A DNA stretch of 64,000 nt, from the NCBI GenBank assembly GCA_000525675.1, contig CP002190.1, positions 2,542,001 through 2,606,000 on the forward strand, written 5' to 3'. Each line of letters starts with the position of its first letter. The stretch's first letter is position 1. Source of the stretch: Bdellovibrio bacteriovorus W (GTDB lineage: Bacteria; Bdellovibrionota; Bdellovibrionia; Bdellovibrionales; Bdellovibrionaceae). Position numbers and translations under genes: made by a program. A model generated the notes under the pieces. The model saw nothing but the letters and a program-made list of their open reading frames with translations, was not told the DNA's origin and did no database searches. Of the stretch, positions 34,656 to 42,287 are shown one piece after another.

Positions 34656-35657
34656 CTACTTTTGAACTGGCCGAGTTACTTGCACTGCCACAGTTCCGTG
34701 ATGAATGCCGTAGTAGCCTTTAAATTTTTTCACACCTTCAACCTGAACATCGAACTCGCCAGATGCATCTTGATCCAATGGAATGACATCTCCCACCTTC
34801 AAGCTCATCATGTCTTTCAGTTTGATTTCAGTTTCGCCAAGATTCACTTTGATCTCCATATCTGTTTCAAGAAGTTGCTCTTGAATAATAGAAGTCCAAA
34901 GTTTCTTGTCTGTTTGATCGGACTCCACTTGGAATCCCGTAGATAACTTTTGTTTGATTGGTTCAATAGTTGCGTAAGGAATAACAATTGAAATCGTTCC
35001 TGTCGCATTTTCCAATTCAACGTCAAATGTAGATGCAATAACAACGTCTGTCGGAGGAACAATCCCCACGAACTGTGGATTCACTTCCGTACGAACAAAA
35101 GAACATCCAATCTTTTCGATGGATGCCCATGCCATTTCCAGATCGTTAATGCCTAAGCCTACAACCTTTTGCACAATCGAAAGCTCAATCGGAGTAAAGT
35201 CTTTCCCGTCAATTTTTGTATATGGACGATCAGCTCCACCAAAGAAACTATCTACAAGAGCGTAAGCAAGTTTGCTCTCGATCACAAACAAAGCAGAACC
35301 CCTTAGATTTCCAAATCTAAGAACGCTCATACAAGTAGGCATCGGAAGAGTATTAATAAACTCTCCGAACTTCAAAAACTCAGTTGAAGTTAATGTGATA
35401 GAAGCAATCTTTCTTAATGCAGATGATAAAGAGACACGGAAAGATCTCATGAATTTTTCATAGATAACTTCCAACTGCGGAAGTCTTCCACGAATAATAC
35501 GATCTTGGCTGGTAAGGTCGTAAATAACGACTTTACGTTCATCCACTTTTCCAGAGTTAGTGGCTTCAGCTTTAGAAGGCTCAGCGGTACCGACATCTCC
35601 ATCAGAGACGGCAGCTAGTAACGCATCAACTTCACTTTGTGAAAGTACCTGATTCAT
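34656..35657 (-). CDS. fliM: Flagellar motor switch protein FliM
   Basis: 333 residues. N-terminal CheY-P binding peptide LSQSEVDALLAAV, middle domain with YEKFMRSFRVSLSSALRK, LPMPTCMSVLRFGNLRGSAL and DSFFGGADRPY, C-terminal SpoA domain (VNLGETEIKLKDMMSLKVGD). Intact CheY motif implies chemotactic control of motor direction. Confidence 0.98.
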   Translation of the reverse strand: MNQVLSQSEVDALLAAVSDGDVGTAEPSKAEATNSGKVDERKVVIYDLTSQDRIIRGRLPQLEVIYEKFMRSFRVSLSSALRKIASITLTSTEFLKFGEFINTLPMPTCMSVLRFGNLRGSALFVIESKLAYALVDSFFGGADRPYTKIDGKDFTPIELSIVQKVVGLGINDLEMAWASIEKIGCSFVRTEVNPQFVGIVPPTDVVIASTFDVELENATGTISIVIPYATIEPIKQKLSTGFQVESDQTDKKLWTSIIQEQLLETDMEIKVNLGETEIKLKDMMSLKVGDVIPLDQDASGEFDVQVEGVKKFKGYYGIHHGTVAVQVTRPVQK

Positions 35658-35666
35658 GGCCCTACC

Positions 35667-36197
35667 TTAGTTATAGATAAACTCTGTGAAGAACACGTTT
35701 GAAATCTTCCCCTGTACTAGGAAAGAATTAATAGTGTCCTTAATTTCATTTCTTAAGTTGTCTTTACCTTCACGAGTAGAGACTTCTTCGTAAGTTTTTG
35801 CGGATAAAAGAATAATAATGATGTCGCGAACTTGAGCTTTGCGCTTTTCGATTTCTTCAAGCACATGGTTGCCCTTTACTTCGAGCTCCATGTTTACTTT
35901 AGCAACCTTACGACCTTTAGAGCCCGCTAGATTGACGATGAAAGTTTCAAGAGGGATGACTTTGCCAATAACCTCTTTTTCTTCCGTTGCTTCGCGATGC
36001 TGGGCTCCAGCTTCACCTTTAATGACTTGTTCGATACGAGGCTCTGCGGCTTCTTTCTGCTTACCTTGGTAAAGCATATATCCCACACCCATCACTACGA
36101 TCATATTGATCACTACAAGAGCGATTAAGAGTATAGGCTTTTGTCCTGATCCTGATGGCGCTGATGCTTCTGCCATGACTGCTTTTTCTTCTGCCAC
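35667..36197 (-). CDS. fliL: Flagellar basal-body protein FliL
   Basis: 176 residues from GTG 36197, chosen because GGAGGA is 6 nt upstream; the next ATG (36176) has none. One membrane helix (PILLIALVVINMIVVMGVGYM) and a periplasmic stomatin-like FliL domain (TFIVNLAGSKGRKVAKVNME, LRNEIKDTINSFL, FTEFIYN). FliL steadies stators around the motor. First gene of the flagellar operon fliLMNOPQR-flhBAFG-fliA. Confidence 0.93.
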   Translation of the reverse strand: MAEEKAVMAEASAPSGSGQKPILLIALVVINMIVVMGVGYMLYQGKQKEAAEPRIEQVIKGEAGAQHREATEEKEVIGKVIPLETFIVNLAGSKGRKVAKVNMELEVKGNHVLEEIEKRKAQVRDIIIILLSAKTYEEVSTREGKDNLRNEIKDTINSFLVQGKISNVFFTEFIYN

Positions 36198-36250
36198 TTT
36201 TCATCCTCCATGATGAAACCAAACCACAGAGTGGTCCCCATGAAATTCTA

Positions 36251-36268
36251 AAGCAACAGCAGTGCCAA
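36251..36268 (-). promoter_or_regulatory. Sigma-54 (-24/-12) promoter of the flagellar operon
   Basis: Read on the minus strand the site is TTGGCACTGCTGTTGCTT: TGGCAC at -24 and TTGC at -12 with exactly 10 nt between the invariant GG (36265-36266) and GC (36253-36254). The predicted start near 36241 leaves a leader of about 45 nt before the fliL GTG. Confidence 0.85.
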
Positions 36269-36455
36269 CCAGACCTTGGTCTTCGTCCTATGGCTGTTCA
36301 ACAACACATTCGTTTTGAGGCATTTTTTGCCGCAGAGGCAATTGTTTCCATGTCCCTATTTTCATGACGGGAGTCAAAGTTTTGGCGTGAACATTTGACT
36401 CTTTTAACGAAACATCCCGGCTTATCGCTCCTATAATAACTTCAAGGAGGCAACT

Positions 36456-36737
36456 ATGAATAAAGATATTTTCGAAGGTAAGCTGAAGGAAATCTCTGGA
36501 GAAATCAAAAAAAAATGGGGCGAGATCACGGATGACGAGATCGTGCGCACCAAAGGAAATGCGCAAGCCTTGAGTGGTCTAGTGCAACAGAAAATGGGAC
36601 TTTCTAAAGACGAAGCTTCCCGCCAAGTCGACAGTTTTATGACTTCTATGGAAGAAAAATACGGTCGCAGTAAGTCTTCATTGGGCGACAAAGTGAATGA
36701 AAAAATCGAGAAAGCAAAAGATCGCCTTTCTCATTAA
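36456..36737 (+). CDS. CsbD-like stress-response protein
   Basis: 93 residues, hydrophilic and helical. The opening NKDIFEGKLKEISGEIKKKWG is the CsbD signature, followed by TDDEIVRTKG, also typical. The second half is an extra charged helix ending KIEKAKDRLSH. CsbD proteins are small general-stress proteins of unknown biochemistry. AAGGAGG precedes the ATG and a TATAAT lies at 36432-36437 without an obvious -35, as for stress promoters. Confidence 0.8.
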   Translation: MNKDIFEGKLKEISGEIKKKWGEITDDEIVRTKGNAQALSGLVQQKMGLSKDEASRQVDSFMTSMEEKYGRSKSSLGDKVNEKIEKAKDRLSH

Positions 36738-36760
36738 TAGCTTTCATTACGACTTTCATC

Positions 36761-36785
36761 GAGGCCCTTACAGGGGCCTCTTCTT
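36761..36785 (+). terminator. Intrinsic terminator after csbD-like gene
   Basis: GAGGCCC-TTACA-GGGGCCTC stem followed by TTCTTC. Confidence 0.65.
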
Positions 36786-36821
36786 CAAATAAACTCAACC
36801 CATCAAGTAACGAGGTTCAAA

Positions 36822-37124
36822 ATGGAATTTAATAAAGAAATGCTTTCTCAAAAATCGACTGAAATTATGTCGGCTCTCAAAAATCAATTTCCTAACTTAA
36901 ATCTCTCTGAACAAGAGGTTCGCACGGCCCTAAAGAATCCCGATGAACTTATCGAGCTTGTTTGCTCACGCACGGGTATGCAAAGAGAACAAGTGGAAGA
37001 AAAATTTCATAAAGTGCTTTCTTCTGTAGGAGTAGACTCTGAAAAAGCAAAAGGCTTTATGGCAAAAATGGGCTCTAAAGTTGAAAATAAATTTGATCAA
37101 ATTAAGGATAAGTTTAATCACTAG
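36822..37124 (+). CDS. Small helical protein, distant relative of the neighbouring CsbD-like protein
   Basis: 100 residues, hydrophilic, no signal. The C-terminal GSKVENKFDQIKDKFNH is built like the tail of the preceding CsbD-like protein (GDKVNEKIEKAKDRLSH), suggesting a common origin of the tail. The middle contains one Cys. GAGG precedes the start. Probably also a stress protein; not assigned to a family. Confidence 0.7.
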   Translation: MEFNKEMLSQKSTEIMSALKNQFPNLNLSEQEVRTALKNPDELIELVCSRTGMQREQVEEKFHKVLSSVGVDSEKAKGFMAKMGSKVENKFDQIKDKFNH

Positions 37125-37147
37125 TCCCCACTCACTTTGATTGAAGC

Positions 37148-37166
37148 AGGCGGACCAAGTCCGCCT
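37148..37166. terminator. Hairpin, possible terminator
   Basis: AGGCGGAC-CAA-GTCCGCCT; the T-run is weak. Lies between the 100-aa gene and the convergent phosphatase. Confidence 0.5.
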
Positions 37167-37252
37167 CACTTCAATCTCACCTCGGCGACTTCTATTCTGA
37201 AAATTTCTTTAGAATAGGATGTTCTTGAGATACGAAAAATTCTGACAAAAAA

Positions 37253-38104
37253 TTACTCAGTATGCTCTTTTAAAAAAGGTGCAATATTTTTCTGCATCTC
37301 TTTTACCAGAGCGGCGCTGCCAGCGATGATGGAATTCTTATAAGGATTGTATTCTTCTCCTCGATAAGTTTCAGTCACGCCACCGGCTTCTTCTACAAGT
37401 AAAATTCCAGCGGCGGCATCCCACGGCTGAATATTTCTTTCCCAGTATCCGTCAAATACGCCACGAGCGACTTGTGCTAAGTCGTAAGCTGCGGCTCCAG
37501 GTCGACGAACTCCTCGACACTTACGAACCATGTCACTGAAAATATCTAACTGCTCTGAGATAACGTGTTCATGTTCAGCAACAAATCCAGTCGCTAAAAA
37601 TGCTTCAGAGAGATCGTTCTGACGACTGATGCTAAGGCGGCGCCCATTCACAAAGGCTCCTTGTCCACGAATCGCCGTGTAGGTTTCATGCAACATCGGC
37701 ACATCAATCACTGCCAATTGGATTTTACCATTGATCTCTAAACCCAAACTGATGCAGAAAATCGGAAAACGATGAATGTAATTCGTGGTCCCATCCAGTG
37801 GATCCAAGATCCAGCGCCCTTCTGGGCCCGCCGGCGAAACCTCGACTTTCGCCCCAGGATCATGACTAGCAGCGAAAGTTTCTTCTCCCAAGAAATCGAT
37901 ATTTGGAAAATTTTTCTTAAGATAGGCTGAAATCACACGTTCGGACTCTTTATCAGCCTCGCTGACTAAACCGGCGTGTAGCTTCTCTTCGATATGCTCT
38001 AAGTTACCGAAATAATTAAGAAGCACCTCACGCCCTAAGCTCACGGCTTTGATGGCATGACCTAAGACCTGCTTCCAATCTGTTGAATTTGTGAGAGATT
38101 CCAT
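37253..38104 (-). CDS. suhB: Inositol monophosphatase family protein
   Basis: 283 residues. Metal-site motifs: FLGEE (about residue 75), WILDPLDGTTNYIH (about residue 97-110) and WDAAAGILLVEEAGG (about residue 228). In bacteria the family dephosphorylates inositol-1-phosphate and related sugars; the SuhB member also aids rRNA transcription and ribosome maturation. SuhB identity is likely but not certain. Confidence 0.85.
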   Translation of the reverse strand: MESLTNSTDWKQVLGHAIKAVSLGREVLLNYFGNLEHIEEKLHAGLVSEADKESERVISAYLKKNFPNIDFLGEETFAASHDPGAKVEVSPAGPEGRWILDPLDGTTNYIHRFPIFCISLGLEINGKIQLAVIDVPMLHETYTAIRGQGAFVNGRRLSISRQNDLSEAFLATGFVAEHEHVISEQLDIFSDMVRKCRGVRRPGAAAYDLAQVARGVFDGYWERNIQPWDAAAGILLVEEAGGVTETYRGEEYNPYKNSIIAGSAALVKEMQKNIAPFLKEHTE

Positions 38105-38266
38105 GAAAATCCTTGCGCTTAAATCACTGGTTATTGACCCATTCCGCGACTTAAAGCTAACATGACAGAAGGGCCAAAGGAAGGGCCTTAAACCGAGAGC
38201 TGCCTTTGAACAACTAACAAAAGCAGGAGACTCTAAAGAGTTTAAACAATTATGAGGATTGAAAAA

Positions 38267-38989
38267 ATGAGTTCTAAAACAGATTCTGCCGTTAAGTTAG
38301 CAATAGTATTTTTTATTTCTTTGCTTTCATTCTCTATTGGAACTTTCGTTGGCAAAAAGTATAGCGATAACCAATACCAACTTTCTGCGCTTGAGCCTCA
38401 AAAATCTCCGGTTAGCACTTCGTCTTCTGAGCGCAATGTGGCTTCTGTTGAAACTGAAAAATCCGGTGCGATGACGGATGAAGAGATTGCAAAGTTAGCT
38501 GAAGAGTTTGTGGCAGAAGACACTGTTCCTGCTTTAGAATCAGCTGCCAATGAAGCGGATCTAGAAAATCCAGTTCACAAGGGTGATAAGCACTCTCCAG
38601 TTACAAGCAACGAAGAAGCTTCTTCAGCTGCACGTAACGTGGCATCTGGAAAAACTCCATCTCAAGTAGTTCCAACGCCAAAGCCAACAGTGAACGGTGA
38701 AGGCCGTGTTCCTACGTCACTTCCAAAAGACGTTGCTCAATATGCTGTTGGTAAATTCACAGTTCAATTAGCTTCTTATGCTGATGAAGACGAGGCTATC
38801 CGCATGGCCACTGACCTTAAGAGCAAAGGCTACACAGCTTTCTACGTTCCTGCGAATGTGAAAGGTAAGACTTGGTACCGTGTGAGTGTTGGTCAGTTCA
38901 CGACTCAGAAGGAAGCGCAAAACTACCGTGCAGACTTCATGAACAAAACAAAAATCGACTCCGCGATCGTACAAAAAATCAGCGAGTAA
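38267..38989 (+). CDS. SPOR-domain membrane protein
   Basis: 240 residues from ATG 38267 (GAGGA 9 nt upstream) rather than ATG 38252. One N-terminal membrane helix (LAIVFFISLLSFSIGTFVG), a long acidic, Ser/Ala-rich periplasmic linker, and a C-terminal SPOR domain (FTVQLASYADEDEAIRMATD, WYRVSVGQFTTQKEAQNY). SPOR domains bind denuded glycan strands of septal peptidoglycan, so a role in cell division or filament septation is likely (inference). Confidence 0.88.
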   Translation: MSSKTDSAVKLAIVFFISLLSFSIGTFVGKKYSDNQYQLSALEPQKSPVSTSSSERNVASVETEKSGAMTDEEIAKLAEEFVAEDTVPALESAANEADLENPVHKGDKHSPVTSNEEASSAARNVASGKTPSQVVPTPKPTVNGEGRVPTSLPKDVAQYAVGKFTVQLASYADEDEAIRMATDLKSKGYTAFYVPANVKGKTWYRVSVGQFTTQKEAQNYRADFMNKTKIDSAIVQKISE

Positions 38990-39010
38990 TTTAGAAAACA
39001 ACTTAAAATT

Positions 39011-39048
39011 AAAAAGCCCCTTCAGATGTTGAAGGGGCTTTTTTTTGC
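39011..39048 (+). terminator. Intrinsic terminator
   Basis: AAAAAGCCCCTTCA ... TTGAAGGGGCTTTTTTTT, serving the SPOR gene and perhaps the convergent esterase gene. Confidence 0.92.
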
Positions 39049-39070
39049 TCTTTATTTTTTAGTAATTAAA

Positions 39071-40057
39071 TCAGTCTAAATATTCTCGGTAAACGAAACT
39101 CTTCGCGGTTTCGCCTTTCATATCTTTCATCAAAGAATTTTGCGGTTTGCTGAGGAACGTATGCTGGGTCGAGTCCGCAATCCAAGTGCTGACATTGCCA
39201 TAGTCTTTAGCAATCTCTTGAATTCCATCTCTTCCTAAAACCAGACGGCGATGGCTGTCCGGCACGATATTGCCAAAAACCAAAGACATCACCATATCTT
39301 TGGTAGACTGCAAGATTCCAATCTTCCACTGAGCATATCCTGTGAAAACAGGTCCCATCTTCGGCGCTAGAAATCCATCATTAAAATCCACATCTAAACC
39401 AATCGATGCAAAACTTTTAGCAAAATCATTTTTCATGGGCGCTGGAAACTTCTGCCAAAAGGTAGATCCAAAATGCAACCCTGGGGAATCTGAGATTAAA
39501 GTGCGACGAGTGCTTGCAGACAAATACTGATCCAAGGTTTTTGCATGCACCAGTGCGCCAATAGCCCCAGCGGAAGCCCCTCCCACGGTGATGTCTTCCA
39601 CTCCTTGCCACTGGAGAAGATTTTGCTCTGTTAAAAACTTAAAGGCCCGCAGAATGTTGGCAAATCCTCTATGGTGAACTTTTACACCTTTTCTATATTG
39701 GGTTTCGTGATTGGCGGAGTACACATCTCCTGTGCAATAAGGAAGATAAACTTTGGTCGCACTTCTCCAAGGATTCTCGACTACATTCTCGGTAAGGACG
39801 CTGGCCGCAGGTTCCCCTTTTAGGGGAACAAGACTTGTTAGAGGTGTTGAACCGTGGCAAGTGGAATCATTCCAGCAGGCTCCTCCTCCCATAAACTCAA
39901 TCACTAATTGTTCTGCATTGCCTTCATCCATAAATATAGAATACGGCTCACCGTTGCCACAGACAGCATTGGGAATGTTAATTTTTTTCCAGCCCTGTGC
40001 CTGCGCCGTCAGTGCTGAAGACAATGTGATGATTAGAATAATTACTTTATTGATCAT
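39071..40057 (-). CDS. Secreted pectinacetylesterase-like hydrolase
   Basis: 328 residues with signal peptide (ending LTAQAQG, about residue 20). The family hallmarks are seen: FMGGGACWNDSTC (oxyanion region, about residue 54), VGGASAGAIGALVHA with the nucleophile Ser (about residue 159), and the C-terminal DSTQHTFL holding Asp and His. Pectinacetylesterase/Notum family enzymes remove acyl groups from polysaccharide or protein lipids; here the target is unknown. Standalone gene. Confidence 0.8.
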   Translation of the reverse strand: MINKVIILIITLSSALTAQAQGWKKINIPNAVCGNGEPYSIFMDEGNAEQLVIEFMGGGACWNDSTCHGSTPLTSLVPLKGEPAASVLTENVVENPWRSATKVYLPYCTGDVYSANHETQYRKGVKVHHRGFANILRAFKFLTEQNLLQWQGVEDITVGGASAGAIGALVHAKTLDQYLSASTRRTLISDSPGLHFGSTFWQKFPAPMKNDFAKSFASIGLDVDFNDGFLAPKMGPVFTGYAQWKIGILQSTKDMVMSLVFGNIVPDSHRRLVLGRDGIQEIAKDYGNVSTWIADSTQHTFLSKPQNSLMKDMKGETAKSFVYREYLD

Positions 40058-40181
40058 GTCTCTATGGTCGCTAAGCTCTAGAGATTTGCAAAGATGTTCT
40101 TTGAAACAACGACCTCTGTCGAGAGTTTTATTTTGAAAAGCAAACCATATTTAAACTCTAAAAATGAAATTTTAAAACACA

Positions 40182-40760
40182 CTAAAACTTAAATCCAATG
40201 CCCAAGCGCAGAACAAGGACCCAGAGTGGATTGGGATTATATTCTGAGGAAAAAAGACTTCTCCCCTCAGCGGCCGCAGAAACCAGCCAGGTATCGCTTA
40301 AAGAAACAGCATAAAGAGCCCCGACTGAAAGCCCTGTTAATGGTTTCTGCTTTCCAAGATCACTCCGCGTGACAGAGTTAAATGTAGAATCCACGTGATC
40401 TTGCTGGAAACCTGCTCCCATGCCCACATGAAAGCGCAAATCGAAACTCCGATTCAAGTACTGATAGAAGCTATAGTTCCCCCAGAACTGAATCTCTTCG
40501 TGTTTGCGATATATGGAAGAAGTGCTATTGCCGGACTCCTCAGAAAACTGAGAATACTCTAAGGCCATTCCAAATTTTTTATAAAAATAAGCTAATTGAA
40601 AGTTATTAGGATTGCGGTCGGTGTATTCTTCGTTGCTATCTTTTTCATAACGAATTTCTTTATTAGCGGGAAAGAGAAGAAGCAGATTCGAAGTTTTAGC
40701 AAAACTCACGGTCGAAGAAAAAATAACAAGACAACCCAAAAACAGGCTTACAACCTTCAT
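40182..40760 (-). CDS. Outer-membrane beta-barrel-like protein
   Basis: 192 residues, signal peptide ending VSFAKT (about residue 21). The rest alternates polar and hydrophobic residues in short strands (FQLAYFYKKFGMALEYSQ, FDLRFHVGMGAGFQ, WVLVLRLGIGFKF) and ends with Phe, the usual signal for outer-membrane insertion. The start overlaps the stop of the upstream gluzincin gene by one nucleotide (TAATG), so the two are coupled. Confidence 0.7.
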   Translation of the reverse strand: MKVVSLFLGCLVIFSSTVSFAKTSNLLLLFPANKEIRYEKDSNEEYTDRNPNNFQLAYFYKKFGMALEYSQFSEESGNSTSSIYRKHEEIQFWGNYSFYQYLNRSFDLRFHVGMGAGFQQDHVDSTFNSVTRSDLGKQKPLTGLSVGALYAVSLSDTWLVSAAAEGRSLFSSEYNPNPLWVLVLRLGIGFKF

Positions 40761-42112
40761 TATTGAGCCTCAGCCTCTGAATGGGTCTTTGAAAGAGACT
40801 CTGCTAGAGTCTTTGCAACTTTCTGAATCTTCAGAGAAGTTTCACCTTCACATCTATATTGAGATTCATCAGATCTTTCTAAAGAATTATTTAAAACCTT
40901 CACTAAGTAAGAACATTCCTCTGACTGAAGATCTACGATCTTTTCAGAAAGCGCGACCAAAGCGTCTAGTGGAGAGTAAAGTTCCGTTGAAACATCCAAC
41001 TCAAAGGCTTTCTTTAAGGACGGAAATATATCAATAATGGCCTGAGCCACTTCTTGACGCGCTTTTTGATTTTCTAGATTGCGAGACTCTGCATAGATAT
41101 CGGTAAATGTTTTTAAGACACGCGAAAATCTTGTCGCTAGCTGATAAGCGTACCCAACCGCATAGTCCTTAAAGACTTTGTTATCGCCAGTTACAAAAAA
41201 GCCCAAAAGAGAGTTCTTGATTTCTTCGCTTGTTGGAACCGTCAAATAGTGACTTGCAAATCCAGACTTGAGCGAGCGATTACCTTTTTCTTTTGGCAGC
41301 GATTGCGCGATAAAATCGGGATCGCCCGTGTACATCCAACCCCAAAAATCAGCTAGGCCCTCATTCATCGCGCGAGATAGAGTGTAGTAATAATAGTAGT
41401 TAATCTCTTCGAGCTGATAGGTCTGTCTTTTTGACTGAATCTGTAAAGCTTGTCTTTCGCGAGTTTTGGTTTCCGGCTTTAGAATCTTCTCAAGCTCAAC
41501 ACTGTGAACGTTTCCTTTGTAAGGAGAGTCTTTCATCACAAGCTTATAGAATAATGAGTGGAAATGTTCGTGGGCTAGAATCCCGCCATTGACTGCAATG
41601 GGAAGATTCTTTTGATTGTAGGGAACAAAGAGCATCGAGTCCGTAACACCATCATAGAAAGCATTGTTATGTGAGCCGCCGCGAATATTAACCGCAACCC
41701 CCACAGCCCTTGGCCATTGGTTAACACCCTCAAGACCGAATTCTTTATCTAAATGCGCAAGCCTTTGCATGTGGGCGTATATTGTGACCATCTGTTGAGT
41801 CATTTCATTTCCAGGAATGAATTCACCCTGACGATTTTCGATGAATCGAGATTTCGGCTGCACACCTTCAAGCTTATTATTCACGATGCGAGGGCTTAGA
41901 TAGAACTTGGCGTACTTTCCTTCAAAGACTTTGGTGTCAGTGACGCCTTCTAAAAGCGGCGTCTGCAAACCATAAGAGCCGGACTGATCAAACATCGGCG
42001 CCAGAACACGGATTCCACCCGCTGTCCCCGCTTCATCATCAGATGGAGCACAGCCAAAGCCCATGCTTCCACAAACGATTGCCGCAATGATCCTTCCGAA
42101 AACTCGCTTCAC
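40760..42112 (-). CDS. Gluzincin-type metallopeptidase-like lipoprotein
   Basis: 450 residues. Signal with lipobox GFGC (about residue 18-21). The zinc motif HEHFH lies at LAHEHFHSLF (about residue 185) and a downstream NEGLADFWGW (about residue 251) supplies the third ligand Glu as in gluzincins. The rest is helical. An exported surface or periplasmic protease tethered by lipid is a reasonable reading; no closer family recognised. Coupled by TAATG to a small beta-barrel gene. Confidence 0.7.
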   Translation of the reverse strand: MKRVFGRIIAAIVCGSMGFGCAPSDDEAGTAGGIRVLAPMFDQSGSYGLQTPLLEGVTDTKVFEGKYAKFYLSPRIVNNKLEGVQPKSRFIENRQGEFIPGNEMTQQMVTIYAHMQRLAHLDKEFGLEGVNQWPRAVGVAVNIRGGSHNNAFYDGVTDSMLFVPYNQKNLPIAVNGGILAHEHFHSLFYKLVMKDSPYKGNVHSVELEKILKPETKTRERQALQIQSKRQTYQLEEINYYYYYTLSRAMNEGLADFWGWMYTGDPDFIAQSLPKEKGNRSLKSGFASHYLTVPTSEEIKNSLLGFFVTGDNKVFKDYAVGYAYQLATRFSRVLKTFTDIYAESRNLENQKARQEVAQAIIDIFPSLKKAFELDVSTELYSPLDALVALSEKIVDLQSEECSYLVKVLNNSLERSDESQYRCEGETSLKIQKVAKTLAESLSKTHSEAEAQ

Positions 42113-42287
42113 AAAATCCTCTTCTGGAACTATAACTTGAGTCAGTTCCGAGCTCGTTAATACGTCGCGTTATTAAAGTACCGGCAAATTGAAAAAAACT
42201 CAATGAAAACTTAGAGATAGACAAACTTTGTCAGTCTCACTAAAAGTTCGACAGCCAAGTGCTTGGTCGGTCTTACTGGGGGTCCCC

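Noticed and set aside
36395-36437. TTGACT with TATAAT before the CsbD-like gene
   Set aside because: The spacer is 31 nt, far beyond the usual 17; only the TATAAT is kept as a possible -10.
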